Position numbers and translations under genes: made by a program. This document shows positions 1-10,365 of a DNA stretch of 64,000 bases, one piece after another (position 1 is the stretch's first letter; each line of letters opens with the position of its first letter). Below the pieces are notes generated by a model. It was not told where the DNA came from. It saw only the letters and a list, made by a program, of their open reading frames with translations, and searched no databases. The stretch comes from Purshia tridentata (lineage: Eukaryota; Streptophyta; Magnoliopsida; Rosales; Rosaceae): the NCBI GenBank assembly GCA_003254885.1, contig QANT01007643.1, positions 44,306 through 108,305 on the forward strand, given 5' to 3'.

Positions 1-1533
1 AGAGTAAACCTGTTCTTCCATCAAATCATTGGCTGATTCACTGGTTGGATCAGAAGACACACATGCAGGTTCAGCAAATACAGGAGCTTGGTTGAGTTCA
101 AGATTCAGGCTTGTTACCACATCAGGAACCAATGCATTCTTTTCAGAACCCACATCCTGAGGTTGAATTTGAGGATCCTTACATACGGTTTCAATGCTTG
201 GTATGACAGCAGTTGCTGCAGGTTCAGCAAATTCAGGAGCTTGGTTGAGTTCAAGATTCAGGCTCCTTACTGCATCATGAACCAATGCACTCTTTTCAGA
301 AGCCACTGCCTGAGCTTGAAATTGTGGATCCTTATATATGGTTTCAACGCCTGGTATGACAGAGGTTGGTGCAGGTTCAGCAAATACAGGAGTTTTGTTG
401 AGTTCAAGGTTCAAGCTCTTTACTTCATCATGGACTGATGGACTCTCTTCAGAACCCACAGCCTGAGGTTGGATTTGAGTATTCTTAGATATGGTTTCAA
501 CACCTGGTATGTCAGCAATTGATTCAGGTGCTGTTTCTCCTTTTGAAGCTTCATTGCCCTCTACGCCATTTGGTCCTTTCATTATTGTGGCTGCTTCAAC
601 TTCATTCAACACTTTATCCTGTTCATCAACTTTATCATGCTCTGACTGTGCCATTACAGGGGCAGATTGGCTATCAGGTCCGGGCTCCAAAAATTTCTGT
701 GGCATGACTTTTCCTCCCAAAAAAGGGACTGCATCGTTCTTTGCAAAATTATCAACCAGAGGAAAGATAACAGAGGAAGATTGGTTTTGAAGTGATTCAG
801 GGATTCCAGACTGAACAGTAGAGGGTTGAGTATGGTCTGGAACAGTAGGTGTTTGGTTTGGAACTGGAGGTGTTTGGTTTGGAACTGTAGGTGTCTGGTT
901 TGGAACTGTAGGTGTCTGGTTTGAAACTGGAGGTGTCTGGTTTGGAGCTGTAGGTGTTTGGTTTGGAACTGTAGGTGTCTGGTTTGGAACTGTAGGTGTC
1001 TGGTTTGGAATTGGAGGTGTCTGGTTTGGAACTGAAGGTGTCTGGTTTGGAACTGTAGGTGTCTGGTTTGGAACTGTAGGTGTTTGGTTTGGAACTGTGG
1101 GTGTTGGGTTTTTTACCTCAATAGGTTGCCTATTACTTTGTTCAGTTGGGCGACTAGGTATGGGAAGCTCCTTTCTTTTGCACATCTTAACATTAGGAGC
1201 AATGTCATTTGCTGCAGTAACTGGGGTGAACCTTCCCGGCATAAATACAACACCCCTCAGCTGAGTGTCAGTGTCTCCTACCTTAACATTGAGAAGATAG
1301 CCAGCATCAAATGAACCTTCAATGACACCAGAAACCATCCGACCCACCATTTCATCCTCAACTTCATCAGTTTTACCCACACTCGGTTTGTTTTTCTTCA
1401 AACTGTCAGATCCAGGAATTGCAGTCATGCTCTCTCCATGTACCAAACTCTCATCCTTACGTGGGCGTCCACGTTTCCGCTTCATAGGGGGGTCTGGCGA
1501 AAAAGAGCTCATTCCTTGATTTTGTTGATTCAT
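1..1533 (-). CDS. AT-hook motif protein, 5' part (runs off the left edge)
   Basis: The minus-strand frame is open from an ATG at 1533 to the window edge (511 codons, no stop). The N-terminus carries an AT-hook, KRKRGRPRK, at about residues 18-26, which binds the minor groove of AT-rich DNA. A conserved block follows at about residues 66-105, containing GVIEGSFDAGYLLNVKVGD and LRGVVFMPGRFTPV, as in the small plant family of AT-hook proteins typified by Arabidopsis At5g54930 (recalled, not searched). Next come a 13-fold TPTVPNQ-type proline repeat and a 51-residue unit repeated three times, each with an LNLEL sequence that fits the EAR repressor pattern LxLxL. A splice acceptor at 1589-1590 just upstream of the start indicates a 5' UTR intron. 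A nuclear chromatin or transcription role is inferred. The C-terminus is outside the window. Confidence 0.8.
   Translation of the reverse strand, partial: MNQQNQGMSSFSPDPPMKRKRGRPRKDESLVHGESMTAIPGSDSLKKNKPSVGKTDEVEDEMVGRMVSGVIEGSFDAGYLLNVKVGDTDTQLRGVVFMPGRFTPVTAANDIAPNVKMCKRKELPIPSRPTEQSNRQPIEVKNPTPTVPNQTPTVPNQTPTVPNQTPSVPNQTPPIPNQTPTVPNQTPTVPNQTPTAPNQTPPVSNQTPTVPNQTPTVPNQTPPVPNQTPTVPDHTQPSTVQSGIPESLQNQSSSVIFPLVDNFAKNDAVPFLGGKVMPQKFLEPGPDSQSAPVMAQSEHDKVDEQDKVLNEVEAATIMKGPNGVEGNEASKGETAPESIADIPGVETISKNTQIQPQAVGSEESPSVHDEVKSLNLELNKTPVFAEPAPTSVIPGVETIYKDPQFQAQAVASEKSALVHDAVRSLNLELNQAPEFAEPAATAVIPSIETVCKDPQIQPQDVGSEKNALVPDVVTSLNLELNQAPVFAEPACVSSDPTSESANDLMEEQVYS
68..526 (-). repeat. 153-bp (51-aa) tandem repeat in the AT-hook gene
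   Basis: Three copies start at 68, 221 and 374 with a period of exactly 153 bp, so the frame is kept. Each encodes a unit of the form SLNLELNQAP-FAEPA-VIP-ET-KDPQ-SEK-ALV. A fourth, badly degenerate copy may follow to about 650. The LNLEL core is retained in all three clear copies. Confidence 0.9.
839..1111 (-). repeat. 21-bp minisatellite coding for TPTVPNQ heptads
   Basis: Thirteen imperfect 21-bp units (273 bp) encode a proline-rich heptad array, TPTVPNQ with variants such as TPPVPNQ and TPSVPNQ. All units stay in frame within the AT-hook gene. Copy number is likely to vary between alleles. Confidence 0.92.
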
Positions 1534-2850
1534 ACTGCATAGACGGATGCAAAATGGCAGATTTCACACTGGTTTTTAAAATTTTCCCCTGCAAGGAAGA
1601 AAGTAATCTCATAATCTTTCCCATCTGTGTTAACAAATGGTGACTGAAAACAATATGAATAAGGTGAAATCAATTGGTCACATATTCCTATCACTCATTT
1701 TCAATCCAGAATTGATAGCCTAGAACAGTCAAATTCTATGAACTACACCAGAGCTTGAATAGTCTGGTATTTGCTAGCAAGAAACAATCCATGTCAATGC
1801 CTAGACATGCAAATGTTGCACTAAGACTTAAAGTAGGACCTCAGACCCAGCACAACTGTGATATGCACATCAGATATAGTTGTATCTAGTTGAAAGATGG
1901 TCCAATTAAAAAATCTATGGCATGACGAAGGTAGCAGTAAATTAAAAATGAGGAGGCAGTTCCTCTCTTTTCTAAGATGGGCATGGTCCATTAAATTTGT
2001 ATCCAAATGCAAAAATGTCTAATACTGACACATACATATAATCATAGTGTACTGTATCTAATACAGCCTCAAATTTACACTCAGATAAACAGTCCTGATG
2101 ATACAGCCAATGTCAAGAGAACCCCAGCAGATTTAAGTAATTCCCAATTGAAAGGCTATTTCGATATAAAAGAGAGCACAGGCAAAAAAAATTCTTTAGA
2201 TATCAATAATATGCATAATGTTCTACGCTACAAAATGCTAGGTAGTCAAGATAACTAGATCTAGATAAAGATATCAATAATAAGCATATTAGATATCAAC
2301 AATATGCATAAAGGTATGAAGTGAAAGATAACTAGATTTGGAACTAAATGATAGAAAAGCAACTGAAACGAGTGCCAATTATAACAGCGTATGTAGTTAT
2401 TCTTTCATTGCTAATTTATAACAGCATAACACTGCTTTACCTTAATCGATTTTACAAATCTATCAGAAGTTTAAAGTTAAAACAATAACCAAACAAAATA
2501 ACAATTAAATTTATTTAAATATAAGATCACACTGGAAAAATTCTAAGAGAGTCTAATTTGCAAAAGACCTCAGACAGATCCACAAATATCCTTTTCATAA
2601 TATAAAGATCTCTATGGATGATCAGATCTCTACTAATTTCATTACAAATTCAATAAATAAATAAAAAAAACACCTCAATCATTAGTTAGAACCAAGATCT
2701 CGAATTCTCACCAAGATTATGATCAGGATTGAAGGATTGAGCTGTAGATCTAAACTCTTTCACGCTTGTGCCATGGGGAAGCGGAAGCGTAGAAACATAG
2801 ACAGAGACAGAGAGAGATGGAGAGATATGGAATTTTCTCACTTATAAAGA
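1534..2850 (-). promoter_or_regulatory. 5' leader of the AT-hook gene: UTR intron, first exon, TATA-like box, uORF
   Basis: On the minus strand a good acceptor (pyrimidine-rich, GCAG, ending at 1589) precedes the start codon by 55 bp. A matching donor GTGAGA lies at 2706-2711, giving a UTR intron of about 1.1 kb. The upstream exon is rich in CT, and a TATAAG box lies at 2841-2846. A five-codon upstream ORF (ATG at 2774-2772, reading M-A-Q-A-stop) sits in the first exon and could reduce translation. The exon limits are inferred. Confidence 0.5.
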
Positions 2851-5085
2851 ACCCTAGTAACAATGGGAAGGATCCACGTTTAATGAGCCCATTGACTAAT
2901 AACAATTATACCTAAAAAGAAAAAAGAATGTATAAAATTTGGGCCGGGAACTTGGGAAAGAGATTGTGTCAGGCCTGTATAGTAGTCCAAACTTAGCCTA
3001 TTATCCTAGCCCAGTCCATCCAAACCTCAGAAGCAAGAATATCCTCCTAAAGTGACAGTCAGGAACAGAACCAGCCCCGTCCCCTCTCTTGTTCCCCAAA
3101 CCTTAGGAATTTCCAAGTGCAGTTGTTTCCCGGCCCGCATTCATGCAATTTCATTAGTACAAATATCAATAATCAGAGTAGTGCCTAGTTTCCTTCTAGA
3201 CCTAAACTTCAGGCTCAATATGCAAGCATTGAACTAACTCTACCTATATGAGTAAATGAATGTATCATATTGAAATCAAGGTATGATTTCATGCATACAT
3301 AGCACCATGTCGGCTTCATCTTTTGAACCATTGATTGTTAAATTTTGATGGAGCTAATGAAAAGTTTACAATGTACTGAATTTAAAAAAAAAAACAAGGA
3401 ACGAGAGAGAGAGAGAGACAGAGAGCGATTTGGAAAATTCAATCATCTCCTCACCCACAGCTTGATTCATTTTTCCCTCTTCCTCTTTAAACAAAATCAT
3501 ATGCTTCCATTTCTAATTTGGTAAATGATTAAGAATCTTACAACATGACAATGCTAAGGATCAATATTTTTCCCAAAAGCCACTGAAGCATTAAGAGATT
3601 TAAGAAACTTCTATAGGAACCCAGAGTTTTATGATTTTTTTTTATAAGTAAGATTTAATTAAAAAAATAAAACACCACAGAAGCACTACCCTAGTACACA
3701 AGCTGCCTACAAGATCTTAAAAAGGAAAGGAGGCAGCTAAATCTACCAAAGAACATAAAGAAATTGTAGGAGCACTATTTGACCGCTCAAAAAGCCATCT
3801 CAACAACTGAACCATTAATTCCATCATTGAATGTTCTGAATCATCAAAAGTTTATGTATTCCTCCCAAACTACAAGCACCACATAACACACACAAGGAGC
3901 CACATTTCAAACAGCCAAATCAGATTGTCTCATGAAGCTACAATGCCATCCTCAAAGCAAGTTGTGAACAGATCCTGACATAATCCAATTAGTACCAAAT
4001 AAAAACAAAATAAAACCCCATAACTCCTAGGCCATATGACAATGTAATAACAGATGATATTTTGATTCCCTTACATCCTCGCACATGTAACACCTAGTAA
4101 TCAACACTTATCCCCGCATCATCAAATTATCAATAGTTGAACTTAATGGTACTATCAAGGTTTGATTTTATGCACTACTGTAAAGTAAGTTAATCTGATA
4201 TTTGAATCTCCTTATTGCAACGTTTTCTTCATGCTCACTGTAACATACTTGTTTCCCCTATTATGCATTAATATATTTCTCATTCATAAGACGTTTAATT
4301 TATGCTGTTTACAATGTCCCATGTTCTCTACCAAAAAAAAATGTCTCATGTTCCAGAAACCTTGAGGCAGTAATGATACACCTCTTATTCAAAATAAATC
4401 TAGAATAAGCAGATTGAGAAAGAATGAATATATGAAATGAAGAGTCGATATTACAAGCAACAACAAGCATAAATGAATGAAATAGTTACCAAGTTTATGC
4501 AAAACAAATTTAGACACCAGAATAATACAATAAAAAAAAAAGAAAAAAACCCATAAGGCAACTGTCAAACAGTCAAAGAGGCAACAATCTGGGTCCAAGT
4601 GAACTAAATGAATATTGGAATAGAAATAAACCCAAAAACTGACAAAATATAAATAATATAGCATGTAAAAACGTAAATCATAAAATAATTCACAGAAGCA
4701 CAAAAAAAAAAAAATCAATCTTTACAATATATAATAAATAGAAAATTGTTTCTGATGGATGCAGTCCTTATTTTCCACTATATTACTGATCTCACTCGAC
4801 CCAACAATCATGTAATTTCAGCTCAGTCATGAATGAATCCATAAAAACATATAAAAGGGTCTCTGAGGTTCGTCAGATCAAAAACCCTAATGCTACCCTG
4901 ATAAGAAATAGTAACTATTATTGCACAAACTAAATCAAACAATAATGCGACGCCAAAGAAATATTAACTACCACAATATGAGAACACAGTTTCAGGCACT
5001 TACATGTGGCTGGCGATGATGAAATGAGAAGCGGAACCAATCGAGAAAATCCAAAATCGGTGGCAATGGTGGGAAAATCAGTTTC
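2851..5085. other. Gene-free stretch
   Basis: No credible coding exon was seen; the ORFs here are AT-rich chance frames. It holds a GA microsatellite at about 3400-3422, a probable retroelement fragment from 3640, and an isolated strong minus-strand splice-donor sequence (GTAAGT, 4998-5003) below a moderately GC-rich patch (5004-5085). That patch could be a non-coding first exon. Confidence 0.5.
3635..3960 (-). mobile_element. Probable antisense retroelement fragment with poly-T head
   Basis: A T run is followed by TATAAGTAAGATTTAATTAA and then a stretch reading CCCTAGTACACAAG. This arrangement recurs in dicot genomes as the reversed 3' end of an A-tailed retroelement. No protein domain was found and the ends are not defined. 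Identification is from memory of the pattern only. Confidence 0.35.
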
Positions 5086-5154
5086 TTGCTCCTTATTTGA
5101 TTTGTTTTTTTTTTTTTTTNTTGCTCCTTATTTGATTTGTTTTTTTTTTTTTTC
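5086..5154. repeat. Exact duplicate around a single N (assembly join)
   Basis: The segment TTGCTCCTTATTTGATTTG plus a T run occurs on both sides of the N at 5120. The two copies are identical, as expected when overlapping contig ends are joined without collapsing the overlap. Confidence 0.75.
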
Positions 5155-5416
5155 TTTGTTTATTAGGCTTTTTTAGCTTTTGGAATAGAATAAGGGTCTG
5201 TTTGTGTGTGTGTGACTCTGTATCCGGGGGATGGGAAAGCAACCGAAACCCAAGGAACTATCTATTGCCAACTGCCTATTGGCGCTGGAATCTGAATCTC
5301 CTTTTTTTTTGTTCAAAAATCTGTATCTCTTTCCCGTAATCCGGATAGTGGGTGTTTGGACGCGGGAATACTTTCCCACGTTTCTATCTTGTCCTATTAT
5401 CAGTTGGTTAATTTAG

Positions 5417-5418
<2 letters not shown>

Positions 5419-5488
<70 letters not shown>

Positions 5489-5489
5489 N
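5419..5489. repeat. Poly-T run ending in an N
   Basis: About 70 consecutive T lead into an N at 5489. The length is probably not reliable and the join after it may be artificial. Confidence 0.8.
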
Positions 5490-6838
5490 CGTGACATGTT
5501 AATTTGGTTTTTAATGAGCTGAATGCCATAAGGTTTTTTTTTTTTTTCTTTTTTTGAGTTTTATAAGGTTCGATAATAATAATTATTATCACTGTGCAAC
5601 AATGATAACCAAAATATCACATAAAAAATTAAACTTATAGATATACTTTTGTATTTGGTTTTTTACATAACATGTCAAAAATTAATTAATTAACATAAAA
5701 CACAAAATTCAAATTTATGGACATGGTGAGTACTTTGTAAGGAGGGCCGAGCTCGACCTTGTTTAATCAACACCTCTTTTTTAAAACGTCGAGTTCTTTA
5801 TCATTTTGTTTAAAAAAGAGTGTACATTTTTAACATAATAAATTTTAAGTGGGTTGATTTAACATTTGGGAGTTTAGAGTTGACTTCTTAATCAGTTTTA
5901 GTCATTATTAATTTATTAATTATGTTTGTAGTTCATGTAGTTTATGCTAAGTTTCCCTAAAATTTGTTTAGTTTAATTGTATCAATTATATCTATAGTTT
6001 CATAATCGTTGTAATTTGAAGATATACTTTATTTCGTTAATTTGGTAAATAAATATAGCACGTGATGCACACAAGTAAGGATATTTAGATTGTGACAATG
6101 AAGTTAAGTCACAAAAAAGTGATATATTAATTTGTGCATGTTGCATATTATTTTCGTCAAACAAATTGATATATTTAAGAATGTGTTTCGAACTAAAATT
6201 GATACAATTAGAACTACCGATATCTGAGTAAAACTTAGTCCAAAATACAAAGAGTACAATGTAATTTAGCCCTTAAATTCTAAAAAAGTTCAGGCTAGTA
6301 GGTTACTTTGTTGGTGATACACAAATGGACACAGCCCTATAAACTTCATAAGGTTCATCAAGTAATTAGAAAAACTATTGTTAAAAAAATGAAGGGTTTT
6401 AATTCTCAACCTGTATTGCCGAACAAAAATTTTAAAGAAGAAGGTTGGAGGAGCTCTTCCGATCAGAAATTGAGGGAAGCATTGTTTTTTTTATTTATAA
6501 TTCTAAAGTATAGTTTTTTAGCTGTCATATCTCTCCACGTCATATGGGGACGTCCACACCAAAGACAATATACAAGTATTTGGGCCACAAATACAACGTC
6601 GGCTCACCTGAAGAGCCAAGAGCGGAGAGCCCAAGAGCCAAGAGGTACGTGTTGCCCACGAGACAGCTATTAATTCTATGGCCACGAACGTAAACCACTT
6701 GAGTTCGTTCACTTCCATCAATCTTGTATCGTCTTCGTGTCGTTAACTCTTATCTTTTGTTTTTTTTTTGGCCAGGGGTGTCGTTAACTCTATCTGACCA
6801 AATAACAAACCTCCATCTGAAGTCTCTGAACCACAACC
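5490..6838. other. Intergenic region and SUFB promoter/leader
   Basis: AT-rich sequence without a credible gene. The last 200 bp should contain the SUFB promoter and 5' leader. It includes a 27-bp T-rich insertion (6751-6777) between two copies of GTGTCGTTAACTCT at 6737-6750 and 6778-6791. The SUFB start has a good context, AACCATGGC. Confidence 0.5.
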
Positions 6839-9226
6839 ATGGCTTCTCTGTTAGCCAATGGTGTTTCAAGCTTCTCTCCTCAAGCTGCTTCAGAACCACT
6901 GAAATTCCCAAAAGGGTTGCATCCAAAGCTCGAGTTTTTGAAGCCTTCGAATCAGAAAACCTCTGCTCCGAAAAGGGTGTTCAAGGTTCGAGCAGATGTC
7001 GGGTACGACCCGAAAACAATCAAACCGGATCAAGGTAAGCTCTCAATTGAGGAATTTCTTCGTAATCGTGAGTATGACAAGAAATTTGGGTTTAATATAG
7101 AAATAGATTCGTTATCGATTCCAAAAGGGCTTTCTAGGGAGACAATTCGTTTAATCTCTTCACTGAAAGAAGAGCCTGATTGGATGCTTGAGTTTAGATT
7201 GAATGCTTTTGAGAAATTTTTGACTATGAAAGAACCCAAATGGTCTGATAACCGATACCCTGCAATTGATTTTCAAGATATGTGTTATTACTCGGCACCC
7301 AAAAAGAAACCAGCATTGAATAGCCTCGATGAGGCAGACCCGGAACTTCTTAAGTACTTTGATAGATTAGGAGTGCCATTAAATGAGCAGAATCGATTGG
7401 CTAATGTTGCGGTAGACGCAGTTCTTGATAGTGTGTCAATAGCCACGACACATAGGAAGGCGCTGGAGGAAGGTGGAGTGATCTTTTGTTCGATATCGGA
7501 GGCGATTAAGGAGCACCCGGATTTAGTTAGGAAGTATTTAGGTAGAGTAGTGCCTACTGGGGATAATTATTATGCTGCCTTGAACTCTGCGGTGTTTAGT
7601 GATGGATCGTTTTGTTATATACCGAAAGACACTAAGTGCCCGATGCAGATTTCAACTTATTTTCGGATAAATGCATTGGAGACAGGGCAGTTTGAGAGGA
7701 CCTTGATAGTGGCTGATGATAGGAGTTTTGTGGAGTATTTGGAGGGGTGTACCGCCCCTTCTTATGATAGAAACCAGCTTCATGCTGCAGTGGTAGAGTT
7801 GTATTGTGGTGAGGGTGCAGAGATTAAGTACTCCACAGTGCAGAACTGGTATGCTGGGGATGATGAAGGGAAGGGAGGGATTTATAATTTTGTTACCAAG
7901 CGAGGGCTTTGTGATGGGGCTCGCTCAAAGATATCTTGGACCCAGGTGGAGACAGGGTCTGCCATTACTTGGAAGTATCCGAGTGTTGTTTTGGAGGGTG
8001 ATGATTCTGTGGGTGAGTTCTACTCGGTAGCTTTGACTAATAATTATCAGCAGGCAGACACAGGTACAAAGATGATACACAAGGGAAAGAATACAAGAAG
8101 TAGAATTATTTCAAAAGGTATATCAGCTGGGAATTCAAGGAACTGTTATAGGGGCCTTGTGCAAGTTCAATCGAAGGCAGAGAATGCTCGAAACTCTTCA
8201 CAGTGTGATTCAATGCTTATTGGAGACGGTGCAGCTGCCAACACCTATCCATACATCCAGGTAATTCCTTTGATCTTGTCTCTTTTGTTTCTGGCATTAA
8301 GATCATGTATGTTGGTATTTAAGACAAAGTTGCCTGTAGTGTGATGATTATTTAAATTTATTCTTCATTAGATGACATTCTTACATTACTTTGTGTTACT
8401 CCACCCTTCTGCTGAAGTCTAGCCCTCCTATCTAGTTCCCACATGTATTTTGCTTGGATGATTCATATGATGTATTGTTGCTTACTTAAAGAAGCCACTT
8501 TGTTGTCAGCAATTGAAAAGAAATTTTAGAAGTTGATTTTCTTCTGAAGAAAGCAGTACCCATGGGAGGCTGGTGTTCAGTATATTACTTTCTTGTCTGA
8601 GATTCTATCAGATGGTTACCAAGATTAGTCAGTAGGCTTTGTGGATAAGATTAGACACACTGTATACAACTGTCATCATAGCAAATATGAGCTACTCTAG
8701 GTATGGCATTATTGCACTAGGCATTGCAGCTAGTTGCAGTACATTCAAGATTTGTTTTCTTATCTAGTGAAAATCTAATCTACTCTTAGTATGTTTGAGA
8801 AATCTGAAGTGATTTGGTTTTTATCTGACTGTTCAGAATGTCACAATCGCCCCATTACCCATCTCTTTCCTATGTCTAAAGTTGTCACAGGGTCATAGAG
8901 TAGTTCCCTTTTAGTTGCTGGTTTTCTAACAGTTAGTGCCATATAATATGTAACTGTCATGGAATATTCTTTTATTCCTTAATGAATTCATCTCATGTGC
9001 TGAACAGGTCAAGAATCCCACAGCTTGCATTGAACACGAAGCTAGTACCTCCAAAATTGGTGAAGACCAGCTATTTTACTTTCAGCAAAGGGGAATTGAC
9101 TATGAGAAAGCCATGGCCGCTATGATATCTGGGTTTTGCCAGGCTGTATTCAATGAGCTTCCAGACGAGTTTGGGTCTGAAGTGAACCAATTGATTGGCT
9201 TGAAGCTTGAAGGATCAGTGGGCTAG
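6839..9226 (+). CDS. SUFB: Plastid Fe-S cluster scaffold protein SufB (ABCI8), two exons
   Basis: Exon 1 is 6839-8260 and exon 2 is 9008-9226, joined in phase 0 across a 747-bp GT-AG intron, giving 546 residues, close to the Arabidopsis protein. SufB forms the SufBC2D scaffold of the chloroplast sulfur-mobilisation system, which builds Fe-S clusters with SufC ATPase and SufD. The serine- and lysine-rich N-terminus (about residues 1-70) looks like a transit peptide. The SufB/SufD core contains [20 protein letters not shown] near residue 300, QCDSMLIG near 455, and IEHEAS (H484, E485). The last matches the His-Glu pair that in E. coli SufB lies at the cluster-forming site with a nearby cysteine. 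The reading frame is intact. The exon-1 ORF reads into the intron to 8344 and is not the true C-terminus. Confidence 0.97.
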
Positions 9227-10365
9227 ATAACAGCAACAGTTTAGTTAAAAAGCTGCATCAAGGAAATTCGATCTTTTTGTCAACCGGTTTAAAATCCGAG
9301 TAGTTTGCAAGAGACGTTTGAGCTGACAGATATGCTATGAAAATGGCTAGAATATGGAGAGTATGTACATAGATATTTGTTGTAAATGTGTATCCTCTGC
9401 TGGCCTCTGTAACGCATTGAGATAGAAGCACTATGGTGCACAGAACTTTGCTTGTTGATTGACAAAATAATGCTTTGTTAATGTTATAAATTAAATTATA
9501 GGTCAGTACTTGCAATTGTGTAGTTTTTATGTTCTTACATGGCAACATAAAGAAAAATGCATCATAACAGTGGCAAGGAAGAGAGGTAAGTAGTATCGTA
9601 TATTTTTTGTAAGTAATTCAAAATTAAAATTCATTTGTTAAGAAAAATTTACGGTAAAATCTCATCACAGTTTCTTGAGTTCTCATTTGAGTTCCAAAAA
9701 CTTTAAATTCGGACGAAATGAGAGCAATCTTCGTTGGCATGGAATCACAGGCTATGAAGTCGAATGCTAAAGATATATAGGCCATTGTTTTGTTGGCATG
9801 GAATCAGAGGCCATGAAGGCAAATGCTAAAGCCGTGAATGAATGGTAGTAAATGCTAGTGTTGTGGATTGACAAAGAAGTGCATGCTGGCCTCTATAAAA
9901 GTTGTGATTTCACTCGCAAAAGAGAACCTTTCATTTTATCCCCATTTCAACCTTTGGAGAGGCTTGGTCAATCTGCATATTTTGGAACAAAGGAAACTTT
10001 GATAACAAGTGTCAATGTTTATTGTGCCAAATTCATCAAGACTGTTTTAGTATTATCATTCAATTCTTTAATTTAATTTCCTCTGTGTTCTTATGATTAC
10101 TCGTAAGCAATATCGATTACGCTGATAAAAGCCCAATACGAAGTACTTAGATTAAAGCTACATAAATTTTATACTTGTATCTTCTTATTCATATTCGATA
10201 AAGGTTGCATTTCTATAATAATGTAAGTTGTTCTTCATTGAGTAATGCAAATTTGAAACAAGAACCAAAATTTGAAGATATTTCTATATAATGTAAGTTG
10301 TCCATCTTTTTAAATATAAAACATACATGAATTATGGAAAATCAATCCGCTTTTACATTCTTCTC
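9227..10365. other. Convergent intergenic region, SUFB and SWI3B 3' ends
   Basis: This holds the 3' UTRs of two convergent genes and AT-rich DNA, with no credible ORF. A 39-bp imperfect direct repeat, GTTGGCATGGAATCA and onward, occurs at 9733-9771 and 9792-9830, a 59-bp period of unknown meaning. Confidence 0.55.

Noticed and set aside
88-790. Plus-strand ORFs over the AT-hook gene
   Set aside because: They are antisense frames of the minus-strand coding repeats; the real frame carries the AT-hook and is open to the edge.
6308-6673. 121-codon plus-strand ORF upstream of SUFB
   Set aside because: No recognisable domain, AT-rich composition, low-complexity leader; it sits in the SUFB promoter region.
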